Source of the DNA: Teredinibacter sp. KSP-S5-2
GTDB lineage: Bacteria > Pseudomonadota > Gammaproteobacteria > Pseudomonadales > Cellvibrionaceae
NCBI RefSeq assembly: GCF_032773895.1
Contig: NZ_CP120416.1
Coordinates: 1,858,001-1,922,000, forward strand
Length of the DNA: 64,000 bases
Direction: 5' to 3'
The position numbers were made by a program, and so were the translations under genes. Positions 47,588-58,000 of this stretch are shown here, in pieces. Positions within the stretch are counted from its first letter, which is position 1, and each line of letters opens with the position of its first letter. The notes beneath the pieces were generated by a model. The model ran no database searches and was not told where the DNA came from. It saw only the letters and a program-made list of their open reading frames with translations.

Positions 47588-47680
47588 CAGTTCTTTCGGT
47601 AACCGTTCGACCCACATCTGGATGCCGGGCACTGGCTTTGCGTCCCCGCGTTACCACGGGTTTGCCTTTTTCGGGGGCTG
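47588..47680 (-). ncRNA. Cyclic-di-GMP-I riboswitch (GEMM aptamer)
   Basis: On the minus strand the GEMM-I hallmarks follow in order: AAGGCAAACC, then a stem CCCGTG/CGCGGG capped by a GTAA (GNRA) tetraloop, then GGGACGCAAAGCC, a second arm (CCCGGCAT/ATGTGGG) and the closing CGGTTACCG. The G at the position equivalent to G20 of the Vc2 aptamer appears to be kept (GGCAAA), which favours c-di-GMP over cGAMP as ligand. It ends about 60 bases before the ATG at 47533. Between them is a segment that can pair with the ribosome-binding site, which suggests translational control. Confidence 0.88.
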
Positions 47681-48359
47681 AACGGGCAGGGCCGCTAGCG
47701 ACAAGGCAGTGCCTTGTGTATCCGAATCCCCATCTATGGAGATACATTTATTATGAAGACATCGCTATGCATGCGCAAAGTTTTAGTTTGGTACATTAAG
47801 ATTGTTTTGTTTTAAAAATCTGTAAATTATTCCAGGCGGATGGTTTCAACAAAAACTAGGACTGTTCTTTATTTTTACCATGTTCATATCGTAGAAAATG
47901 CAAACCATACTGTGAGCCAATTTGTTACCCTCAATGCCAGTACCTCCTTCTTATGCCATTGATATTACTTCATACATAAAACGCAAAGAATAACGATTAA
48001 GAATTAGTCATTTGTCATGGTATAGATAAAAATGCTTAGCGCTTATTACTCAGAGTTTTAAGTTCTAAATCCCAAAAAGCATAAAACTTTTGGGTTAAGA
48101 ACAAAATGAAATAATAAGAAATAAGTGTTTAATTTTTATTCTGAAAGTTTTATGGTTGCTCGATGGCGCCCCGTTCATTTTATTTGACATATGTATACAT
48201 AAGCGTAAATCTGGCAGTTTTCGAATGTATATGAAAGAAGGGGTAAGCAAGTATTTATTTGATCGGAAGTTCAATCAAGGATAGGGCAAAAGAGACTTGC
48301 AGGCATTGATACAGAACCGTTTGCAAGATAACTAAATAATTAATCGGAGATTTGTCCCA
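47681..48359. promoter_or_regulatory. Upstream regions of the riboswitch gene and of the chitinase gene
   Basis: About 680 AT-rich bases with divergent transcription expected. A hairpin with CCCAAAA/CTTTTGGG arms (about 48067-48093) and a weaker CTTGCA/TGCAAG hairpin (48296-48327) just before the chitinase ribosome-binding site CGGAG are visible. No second aptamer is recognisable. Confidence 0.45.
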
Positions 48360-51086
48360 ATGGTTCTCTTCAAGAAAACAACGTTTTTCTTCAGCATCTC
48401 TATTTTTTCATACCTGGCTTTTATTAATAGCGCTCATGCTTATGAGTGTGCTGGCGTACCACTGTATGTGGAAGGCTCGGCATACTCTAATGGTGCTGTT
48501 GTACAAAATCAGGGGAGTGCATATGAATGTACTCAGGAAGGGTGGTGTTCGCTTGGTGGTGCTTATGCACCAGGCACTGGCTGGGCCTCGCAATATGCCT
48601 GGCTTAGCCTGGGCGAGTGCGTGTCTCAAGATACCTCTACCAGTAGCTCTTCGTCATCCTCAAGTTCGTCTTCCAGCTCTTCTTCGTCTAGCTCCTCGTC
48701 CTCTAGCTCAAGCAGCTCGAGTTCGTCGTCATCTAGCAGCAGTTCTGGCGGAGTGGTCGACCACGAAGCCTGTCGACCAGATGGTTTATACAAAACGCCC
48801 GGATTAGACGTTCCGTACTGTACGATATACGACACCAGCGGCCGTGAAAAAATGGCAATCAGCCGCAGAATTATCGGGTATTTCCCCTCCTGGAGAACCG
48901 GTAAATCGGATCCTGGCGTTGAACCTCGTCCTGCGTACTTGGTATCTGATATCCCCTGGAACAAGATCACGCACATTAACTATGCGTTTGCGCATCTGGA
49001 AAATGGTCTGATATCCGTCGGTGACCCAAATGGTACTTACAACCCGAACCTGACTATGGAGTGGCCTGAGTACCCCGGCAATGAAATGGACCCAGAGTTT
49101 CCATATAAAGGGCACTTTAACCAGCTAAGCAAATTCAAAAAGCAATTCCCACAGGTGAAAACGCTCATCTCTATCGGTGGTTGGTCTGAAACCGGCGGTC
49201 ATTGGGCAAATGGCACACGTGTTGAAGATGGTGGCTTCTATACCTTGACCGATAGTGAAGCGGCCATGGAAGCCTTTGCGGATTCTGTCGTAACCTTCTT
49301 GCGCACTTACGGTTTTGACGGTGCGGATATCGATTACGAATACGCCAGTTCCAATAGTGATGCGGGTAACCCTGCGGACTTTGCCTTCTCCAACGCAAGA
49401 CGTCCGTACCTCATGGCAGGTTATGCGAGGCTAATGAAAATTTTGCGTAACAAATTGGATGCTGCGAGTGTTCAGGATGGCAAACACTACTTGTTAACCG
49501 TTGCCGCGCCTTCTTCCGCGTATCTGCTACGTGGTATGGAAATGTACCAAGTAACTCAATATCTGGATTACCTGAATGTTATGTCCTATGACCTTCATGG
49601 AACCTGGAACGAGCATGTTGGTCCTAACGCTGCGTTATTTGATGACGGGAAAGACACTGAGCTTGGCCCCATTTATAACGCGCATGGTGTAGGCTACTTA
49701 AATACCGACTGGGCGTATCGTTACTACCGTGGTTCCATGTCGCCCGGTCGACTAAATATCGGTGTCCCATACTACACCCGTGGTTGGCGAAACGTGCAAG
49801 GCGGAACCAATGGCTTATGGGGTAAAACTACCGTTCCAACCGATGAGTGTAACGATGGTTTAACCAAGTGTGGTGAAGGTGCCATTGGTATCGATAATAT
49901 CTGGAACGATTTTATTCCTCGTATTACCAAGTTCAACGGTGAGTTACCTGCTGGTGCAAACCCCATCTGGCATGTGAAAAACCTTGAGCGTGGTCTACTA
50001 CCAAGCTATCTGGACCTGTATAAAATCAGCACGGTAACTGATACCCGATATGACCTGATCGGCACCTACGCTCGAAAATACGACCCTGTAGCCGGCCATA
50101 CCTGGTTGTGGAACGAACAGAAAAAAGTTTTCCTTTCTTCTGAAGATGCTGACTCCCTTGCGGTTAAAGCCGACTACGTTGTAGATGAAGGGATTGGCGG
50201 TATCATGTTCTGGGAGTTGTCCGGTGACTATGATTGCCCAACCGATGTCACTAAAGAGTGTACCGCCGGTGAGACAATGACCAGCACCTTGCACAGCAAG
50301 TTTGTGAATGCAACGCCATATCAAGCCACGAAAGCGAATATCGATAGAGCGATGCCAACTGAGCATCTGGCGATGTCTTATTCATTAGGTAATTGCCCTC
50401 TAGGTGATCAAAACTACCCAATGAATTGTGAGCTGACATTAACGAATAACTCTGACATCACTATTCCAAAAGATGCGGTTGTGCAGTTCAATATGTCTGT
50501 GTCCGACCCTCGAGCTGAAGTATTTGGTGAGTGGAAAAATGGCTTGGCGGCAACAAAACTACAGGTATTGGTTGACGGCCATGATGGTGGAAATGTGGGC
50601 GGTTACAAAACCGATTTCCATTTGATTCAGTTTGCGATTACCGCAGATATGGCGCCAAGTGGTTCAATCATTTATCAGTTTGTGCAACAACTGCCAACTT
50701 CGTTTTTCTCCAACTGGACAATTGAATTCGGTGGTAAAACCTACGGTGTTTCTTTTGACCATACCCGCGGTTCTGTGCCTGCCACCGGATCGACATCCAG
50801 CTCAAGCAGCTCGTCTTCTACAAGCTCAAGTTCTTCTAGCAGCTCTTCATCATCCAGTAGTTCTTCATCAAGCTCGGGTGGGGCTGGAACCTGTGCAGCA
50901 GAAAACATTGACCCAACAGCTGTCAATGAATATCCAAATTGGCCGAGAACAAACTGGTCAGGAACACCCGACCACGCAGAGACTGGTGATTTGATGCAGT
51001 ACAGCGGGTCAGTTTATAAAGCAAACTGGTACACCAGTTCACAACCAGGAAGTGATGGTTCCTGGGCGTTTGTTTGTACCATTTAA
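48360..51086 (+). CDS. Secreted multimodular chitinase, GH18
   Basis: A 908-residue endo- or processive chitinase. Signal peptide to about residue 28 (INSAHAYEC). A Cys/Trp-rich module at about 29-90, probably chitin-binding, is followed by a polyserine linker of about 35 Ser. The GH18 TIM-barrel at about 160-640 has the catalytic D320-G-A-D323-I-D325-Y-E327 with Glu327 as acid, plus VMSYDLHGTW and GIMFWELSGDY. A beta-sandwich domain at about 660-810 looks like the ChiC domain. A second polyserine linker and a C-terminal CBM5/12-like module with NWYTSSQPGSDGSWAF complete it. Secretion is probably by the type II system. A perfect terminator follows. Confidence 0.95.
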   Translation: MVLFKKTTFFFSISIFSYLAFINSAHAYECAGVPLYVEGSAYSNGAVVQNQGSAYECTQEGWCSLGGAYAPGTGWASQYAWLSLGECVSQDTSTSSSSSSSSSSSSSSSSSSSSSSSSSSSSSSSSSSSGGVVDHEACRPDGLYKTPGLDVPYCTIYDTSGREKMAISRRIIGYFPSWRTGKSDPGVEPRPAYLVSDIPWNKITHINYAFAHLENGLISVGDPNGTYNPNLTMEWPEYPGNEMDPEFPYKGHFNQLSKFKKQFPQVKTLISIGGWSETGGHWANGTRVEDGGFYTLTDSEAAMEAFADSVVTFLRTYGFDGADIDYEYASSNSDAGNPADFAFSNARRPYLMAGYARLMKILRNKLDAASVQDGKHYLLTVAAPSSAYLLRGMEMYQVTQYLDYLNVMSYDLHGTWNEHVGPNAALFDDGKDTELGPIYNAHGVGYLNTDWAYRYYRGSMSPGRLNIGVPYYTRGWRNVQGGTNGLWGKTTVPTDECNDGLTKCGEGAIGIDNIWNDFIPRITKFNGELPAGANPIWHVKNLERGLLPSYLDLYKISTVTDTRYDLIGTYARKYDPVAGHTWLWNEQKKVFLSSEDADSLAVKADYVVDEGIGGIMFWELSGDYDCPTDVTKECTAGETMTSTLHSKFVNATPYQATKANIDRAMPTEHLAMSYSLGNCPLGDQNYPMNCELTLTNNSDITIPKDAVVQFNMSVSDPRAEVFGEWKNGLAATKLQVLVDGHDGGNVGGYKTDFHLIQFAITADMAPSGSIIYQFVQQLPTSFFSNWTIEFGGKTYGVSFDHTRGSVPATGSTSSSSSSSSTSSSSSSSSSSSSSSSSSSGGAGTCAAENIDPTAVNEYPNWPRTNWSGTPDHAETGDLMQYSGSVYKANWYTSSQPGSDGSWAFVCTI
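48642..48746 (+). repeat. Polyserine linker 1 of the chitinase
   Basis: About 35 consecutive Ser codons that mix TCN and AGY forms irregularly. The lack of a simple trinucleotide repeat indicates selection for serine rather than recent slippage. Confidence 0.85.
50796..50876 (+). repeat. Polyserine linker 2 of the chitinase
   Basis: About 26 Ser codons with one Thr, joining the beta-sandwich domain to the C-terminal chitin-binding module. Codons again vary. Confidence 0.85.
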
Positions 51087-51110
51087 AGCTGATTTCAATT
51101 AAACAATATA

Positions 51111-51136
51111 AAAGGCGGCCGGTGGCCGCCTTTTTT
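51111..51136 (+). terminator. Terminator after the chitinase gene
   Basis: AAAGGCGGCC and GGCCGCCTTT form a perfect stem with a 3-base loop followed by T6, 25 bases after the stop codon. Confidence 0.95.
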
Positions 51137-52059
51137 GTGTACAAAGTTTGTTCTTTTGGTTGCATTTTTTAAGGTCTTCTTTCTACTGTAGGGATAGCCT
51201 CGGTTGCAGGTATGATCTATTTTGTGAAGGTATACTGTCGTGTATTGGACAATAGTGGGCATGCTAGTCTTGCTTGCTAATGACCCCCCGTTATTGCCTG
51301 TTAGCGCTTGGGTATGGTGGATTGCAGTAGAGATTCTACTGCGTAAATTGGATAAATAATTCATTTGATTTACAGTAGAACGCCTACCGTAAAAGATGTA
51401 AACGAGAATTAATTCTTATGTGTAAGTTATTTTTTAAAATAAATGCTTTAAAAAAATAAAAAACATCTGGTAGACTTTGATAACATCGATTGGAGAAGGT
51501 GTATCAAGACGGAATTTGTTTTTTTCTGCAGCGTTAAGTTTTTCCTGTGTTGCCGGTGTTCTGCTGGTGCTCTCTGTCTTTTTTTACTTCGAATAAATCG
51601 TACCGGAATTTCGGGTGGTTTATTTTTATTGTTCTATCAAAATAAAAATAAATGTGAGTCATGGTTGTGGTATTTAAATGGGATTTTAAATAATGCATTT
51701 GCTTGTTTTTTTAATTTTATTTGGGTTGATGGTTCTGATTTTTCAGGGGCGGGTTTAAATCAGGGTATGGTTGTATCGGTCATTGGAATTATGTGCTCTG
51801 GGGTAAAGAATCGGGACTTTGAGCGCGCGATGCACTATTTTACGCCGGCTACAAAATTTTTATATCGATACAAATAAAAACGATCTTTCTGATTTTTCCC
51901 TGATTGCTTATCGGATTATTTGTCGGATATTCAGCAAGCCATATCCAATACCGATCTAACGTATGATCAAACAGTGTTACCTCAGCAGGTTGAGTTGAAT
52001 CGCGAAGAAAAAACTGCGGTAGTGCATATGGTAAAGTCAAAATAAAAATAGGAAATAAA
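51137..52059. other. 923-base AT-rich region before the Rhs gene, no supported gene
   Basis: Strongly AT-rich, with several short open stretches that lack ribosome-binding sites. In three frames one sees fragments with gene-like composition: a hydrophobic leader-like piece at about 51520-51596, an open stretch at about 51500-51877 without a credible start, and a hydrophilic piece ending VVHMVKSK near 52040. This could be a decayed gene broken by frameshifts. The Rhs ribosome-binding site AGGAAA is at its end. Confidence 0.4.
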
Positions 52060-55000
52060 ATGAACGTGATTTATAGAGCGTGGCGTTGTTTTCAAGGAAG
52101 TCGTCGGGGTGTGGCTTTGGGGTTAGCGGGGTTAACGTTATGGATGTTTGCCTCGGCGGTTCAGGCGTTGAGTGTGAGCACGACCACCAGCTCAACGGGG
52201 ACTTATACGTTGTCCTGGAGCAAAAGCAGTGGTTACACCTATTGGCTCTATGAAAAATACGGTTCGGGTGCCTGGAACTCCGGGGGGAATGTAACCCCGA
52301 TGACCTCCTATACCTACACGGGTAAAACCAACGGGGTCTGGTATTACAAACTGAAAAGCACCTACTGTATTACTTACCCGGTAAACCAGTGTTACACCAA
52401 CTGGTCGAATGAGGTGTCGGTGACGGTGGCACTGCTTGGCACTGTGGGCAGCATATCGTTACCCTCGACGGATACGGACGGTGCCTTTTCTGTGAGCTGG
52501 GGAGCGGTTTCCGGGGCAACAAAATACTATGTGCAACGGCGAACGTCTTCCAGCAGTTGGCCTTCAACCTATCTCCAATCCAATTCAAGCACCTCATACA
52601 GTGAATCGGGCTTAACCAACGGTACCTATTACTATCGGGTACAAGCGTGTAATGCGGGAGGCTGCTCCAGCTGGAGAGACTCCAGTAGCATTGATGTCAT
52701 TCGGACACCAGGCCAGCCTGCCAATATTACCGTTGTTTCATCCAGCACGACAGGAGAGTTTACGGTTACCTGGGGCACGGCTTCTGGTTCATACAGTTCC
52801 TATGTTCTGGAGCGTCAAGTTAATGGGGGCAGTTGGTCACAAATTCACTCCGGCAGCACCAGTACACGCGCCAAAGCCCAAAATGTGGGGGATGGTACGT
52901 ATCGTTATCGGGTGAAGGCCTGTAACAGCTTGAGCTGCAGTGCACCGACGTACTCGAATAATGTGGTGGTCAAACTCCCACCGGGTGCTCCCGGATTTAA
53001 TGCGCTGAGCAGCAACGATGCGGATGGTTATTACACCGTGAGTTGGGCGTTGGGTTCCGGCATAGTGGAATCCATAGAGTTACAGCGACGCCTGAATGGT
53101 GGCAGCTGGTCTGCGGAGTTATGTTCCGGCACCACCAATTGTCCAAACGGGGTGAGCTTTTCAGAAATCAACCTGGCGGACGGTTCCTATAGCTACCAGT
53201 TGCGCGCGTGTAATAGCAGCGGGTGCAGTGCTTGGGTGACTTCGTCGACCGTGGTGGTGATGCGGCCGTCGGGCATGCCGGCCAGCCTATCGGTGCCCAG
53301 TGCGGACGCCGATGGGGCGTTTACGGTCAGCTGGGTGGCGGGTACGGGTACCGCAGAAACCTATCAATTACAGCGAAAAAGCGGCAGCAGTGGCAGCTGG
53401 TCTGGCAACCTGATCAGCGGCAACCCCATAAGCTACAGTCAAACGGGCTTGGCTAACGGCACCTATTACTATCAAGTGCAGGCGTGTAACCGCAATGGTT
53501 GTTCCGGTTGGCGCGCCTCTTCGGCGGTGACGGTGACCCATATACCTGGACTACCGGCCTCCATCAGTGTGCCCGCCTCAGATGATGACGGCGCCTTTAA
53601 CATCAACTGGGGTGCCGGCAGCGGTATCATCGACAGCTACCGACTCTACCGCCAGTACAATGGGGGCAGTTGGGAGTTGGCCTACACTGGGTCGGCACGC
53701 AGCTATGACGAAACCAGCCTGGCCGATGGCAACTATGCCTACCGGGCTCAGGCCTGTAATGTCAGCGGTTGCAGCAGCTACCGCACCTCTGGGCTGGTGG
53801 CAGTGGATCACCCGATGACGTCGGTCAGTATGACTCTGGCTGGCAGCAGCTATACCGGCAGTTACCAGTTATCCTGGCAGGCTTCACCGGAATACAAATA
53901 CAAGTTGTATGAAAAGCTAGGTAATGGCACTTATCAACAAATTGCTAATTACGATTACATCCCCAGCCCCCAAACCCTCACCAAAAGCTTTAGCAATAAA
54001 GCCAATGGCATCTGGGCGTACAAAGTGGAGCTGGAATACTGCCGGGATTACCCCGTTAGCATGTGTTATGTGGGCGGCACTGGTACCGCGTCGATAGAGG
54101 TGCATGTGCGCCCGACACCGGTGGCACCGGCACAGATTACCGTGCCGAGTTATACAGACGGCAGTTATGTGGTCAGTTGGTTGGCGTCGGACGCTTCGAC
54201 GGAACCGCAAAAATATTACCTGGAACGCAGCAGCAATGGCGGCAGCAGCTGGAGCAATATTCCGTTAAACAATGACGGTTTAGACCTGAGCTATAACGAA
54301 CCCAGCCGGCCGGAAGGCAACTATCTGTACCGGGTTCGAGCCTGGAACACCACGGATTATTCAGCGTGGCGTACCTCCAGCAATGTGTCGGTGAAAGAAC
54401 TCCCCGGCAATCCTACCAGCCTTGTGGCGCCGGCGGAACACGGTGATGGTGCCGTGCCGGTCAGTTGGTCAGGGGCCAGCGGTCTGGTGGACTCTTACCA
54501 GGTCAGCACGCAAAGCGGTGGCAGCTGGGGGGCCGGAGTTACGGTCACCGGCACGAGCTACACCCCGAATCCGGCCCTGGCCGATGGCACCTATGCGTTC
54601 CGGGTTCGCGCCTGTAACACCACGGGCTGTAACAGCAGTTGGTTACAACAGACCGGCACCACGGCGGTAAAACGCAAGCCGGGTGCGGTGTCGAGCATCA
54701 CGGTGCCGACCACCACCAGCACCAATGGGCAGATCAATCTGACCTGGAGTGCGGCCTCGGGGACGGTGGAATCCTATGAGTTGCGCCGCTATCGGGTTGG
54801 GCAAACCGAAGGTGCCCTGGTGGCGACCATGGGGGCCAATACCGCGATCACCGATGAGGTGGGCAGTGGCACCTATACCTATCAAATCCGTTCCTGTAAC
54901 AGCGTGCATTGTGCCGATACCTGGGCCACCTCCGCAGAGGTGAGCGTGGTATTGCCGTCACCCAACTATGCCGAAACCTACACAGGCAATGTGGCGGATG

Positions 55001-58000
55001 TGAGCTTGATCAACAGCGCGCCGGCGTTACCGGCGAACTACATTGGCGCCACTGCCGGCCAGGCCGGCGTCAGTGGTGGCACGGCCACCTACAGTGTCCC
55101 GGTGGCGATTCCGCCAGGGCGTAACGGGGTACAACCGAATGTGTCTTTGAGCTACAGCGCCAAAGGTGGCAATGGCTTATTGGGCGTGGGCTGGAGCCTG
55201 TCTGCGGGCTCGGCGATTGCCCGCTGTGGCGCCACCTATGCGCAGGATGGTTTCACCCACAGTGTGCAATACGATCTGGGCAAAGACCGCCTGTGCCTGA
55301 ATGGTTCACGTTTGGTGGCCGTCTCCGGTGGCTATGGTTATATGGGCGCGGTGTACCGCACCGAAGTGGACCAGTTTGTACGGGTGACTCAGCATGGCGG
55401 GTCACTGGACGACAGCACCACCTGGTTCAGTGCCGAGTACAAAGACGGCTCCGTGGCCTATTTTGGTCGAACCAGTCAAAGTCAGGTGGTACACCAGGGG
55501 GTTAGCACACCGATCAGCTGGCTGATCAGCTTCCAGCATGATGCGGTGGGCAATACCAGCGGTGAGGCACACACTGGCAGCATTCCGACGAATGCCAACA
55601 ACTTTATTCACTACCAATACCAGACGTTTGGTGCGGGTGAAGTGTTACTCAGTGCCATTCAATACACCGGGGAGGGCGAGTTCCTGCCCGGCGACCGCCA
55701 GGTCATCTTCAACTATACGGCCCTGCCGAATACGCAAAAACGGGTGCACTACCTGGCCGGTGGTCAATCAGAAACCACACAAAAACTGGCCTCGATTGAT
55801 ACCCAGGTGGGCCTGGATAAAGTCCAGCACTACGCGCTGCGCTACCAGGACAGTGCCGCCAGCCAGCGGCCATTAATCCGCGGTATCCAGCAGTGCGGCT
55901 GGGAAGCGGGGGCCTTGGCTTGCTTACCCGAAACCACCTTCAACTGGCTCGACAATCGCCATATTGCGCCACCGGAAACCCTGAAAGTTGGGGGCCAAAC
56001 GCCCTATACCGACGTCTTGCGGGTCGATGCGGCCTTGCCGTACGGCGACTTTAATGGCGACGGTACCCGCGACTTCCCGGGCCATTACGTGGATGCGGAG
56101 CAGCGCAGTCGCGGTGCCAACACCGTGGCGGCAGCGGACAGTTGTATGTATGGCGCAGCCACCTCGAAGTTCCAGTGCATTGATGTGGATGTCGACCGCG
56201 ATGGCACCAGCGACCCGCATAAAATACAGGACTTCTACTGGTACGTGGATTACTCCAGCGATGGCCTGGGCAACTACGTCAACACCGGTATCCGGATGGA
56301 AACCTATGTGCGTCAGTTTGATGCCCAGGGCAATCTGGTTGCGGATCAGGAAACCCGTCGGGTCGCCATTGGCCGTCACGACAACTTCCTGGGCACCTCG
56401 GATGTGAATGGCGACGGTTACCCGGACATTATGCTGCACAAAGTGGAGCGCAATACTTTTAATGCCAGCCCCAAAGGCACGGTGTACTTACAGGTGATCC
56501 TGCATAACCGCTCAGCTACCGCGCCGTTCTATGACAACAATGCCCGGCAGACCCTGTACACCCACGCCTCTACCTCGAATGTAATTGGCGGCCTGACACC
56601 GAACCCGGACTGGCCGGTCAACCCCACCGAAAGCACCTCGCCTGTGGGAGATATTGACGGCAATGGCTTGATGGACTTTGTGGTCTCCATGACTGCAGGG
56701 CCCTATGACGGCGTACTCAAAAGCTTCCCGGAACCCTTGCCCAAGCGATTTTTGATGAACTTCAGTACTCCCAATGGGCTGAATTTTGTCGATCAAGGAC
56801 AGGCCTATGGTGGTGCTGCATCGGCGGGGCAAATGGTCACCACCCTGATGGGCGAAACCATGCCCGCCTCCAGTATCAGCGTACTGTTCTTCCATCGCTT
56901 TATCGATGTCAATGGTGATGGTCTGCCGGATATCCTGCAGTGGTCCCAGGGTACTAAACTGGTGTTGCGTCTCAACCAGGGCGGCAGCTTTGGTCCTGAA
57001 CAGGTCTTATCCGAAAACCCGTACTTCCCCATACGCTATGCCTCGCAATACGTTGGCCCGGGTGTGCTGTATAACATGGTGACCGCCAAATACGGTGAAG
57101 CCATGCAGGTGGCGGACATCAATGGCGATGGCCGGCCCGAACTGCTATACCCCGGTGAACGTTTGATTGAGGGATGTTCTCAGGTCTTTGACCATCACAT
57201 TAAGATAAATCAGTCCGGCTGGGTGAACCTGTGTGGCGATGAACTCTATGGTGCTTACTCCACCACCGACAGTAACGAATACCCGCAAAGCCCGATCAGC
57301 GTGTATCACAACGATGACTCCATTTACCGCTATAAAGCCCTGTACTTTGACCCACAAGCCGATGGCACATACAGCCTGCGTGAAGAGAATACCGACCTGA
57401 TCGGTTCCGCTTCGGAAGTGGCCATGATCGACGCCTTTGGCGATGGCAACCTGGATATGGTGTTTGCCTATGGCCCGCGCGCGGCACTCAGTGACAACTC
57501 AATGGGTACCATGACCGCCGAAGGGAGCGCGTTGTTTGGCAACAACTACGGCATCTACATTACCCGTAACTACGGTGCGGGCACCGGCACCAATGGGGGC
57601 GACTACCAGCCGGTCGATGTCATCCAGGGTGTGGACAACCCCTATGGCCTGACCAGCGAATGGGACTATCGCCCGCTCTCCACCGGCGACGCCTCCATCT
57701 TTGCGGCCAATGGCAGCAGTGCCCAGCCGATGTATCAACCGGCGAACGCCTACGTTGACCCGGCGGAAGGCTACTTCCACTTCGGCTCCAGCATGTACGT
57801 GGTTAAAACCCTCCGGCAATCCAATGGGCTGGGCGGTATGAATGCCGTGCACTACGGTTACCGTGGTGCCATGTACAACTTCCAGGGGCGGGGCTTTACC
57901 GGCTTCCGCAGCATCATCCGTCACACCGAAACCCTGGAAAACGGCGTCGACGTCAGTGTGGTCAACCACACCGACTTCCACCAGATATACCCCTATGTCA

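Noticed and set aside
47520..47799. Open frames on both strands across the riboswitch, including extension of the 47039 gene to 47632
   Set aside because: The conserved sequence is explained by the RNA aptamer, and the ATG at 47533 has the ribosome-binding site.
48296..48327. GGGCAAA plus CTTGCA/TGCAAG hairpin before the chitinase start, considered as a second GEMM aptamer
   Set aside because: The GACGCAAAGCC block and GGTTACC closing segment are missing.
48642..50876. Serine-codon runs considered as CRISPR-like or tandem DNA repeats
   Set aside because: They are in frame, vary in codon and join protein domains; there are no spacers and no cas genes.
51629..51877. Plus-strand open frame of 82 codons
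   Set aside because: No ATG with ribosome-binding site, the frame opens further upstream without a start, and composition resembles the non-coding AT-rich surroundings; kept only as a possible decay product.
55924..56439. Minus-strand open frame of 171 codons inside the Rhs gene
   Set aside because: Antisense shadow of the FG-GAP-like region, with repetitive Val/Ile/Gly composition and no ribosome-binding site.
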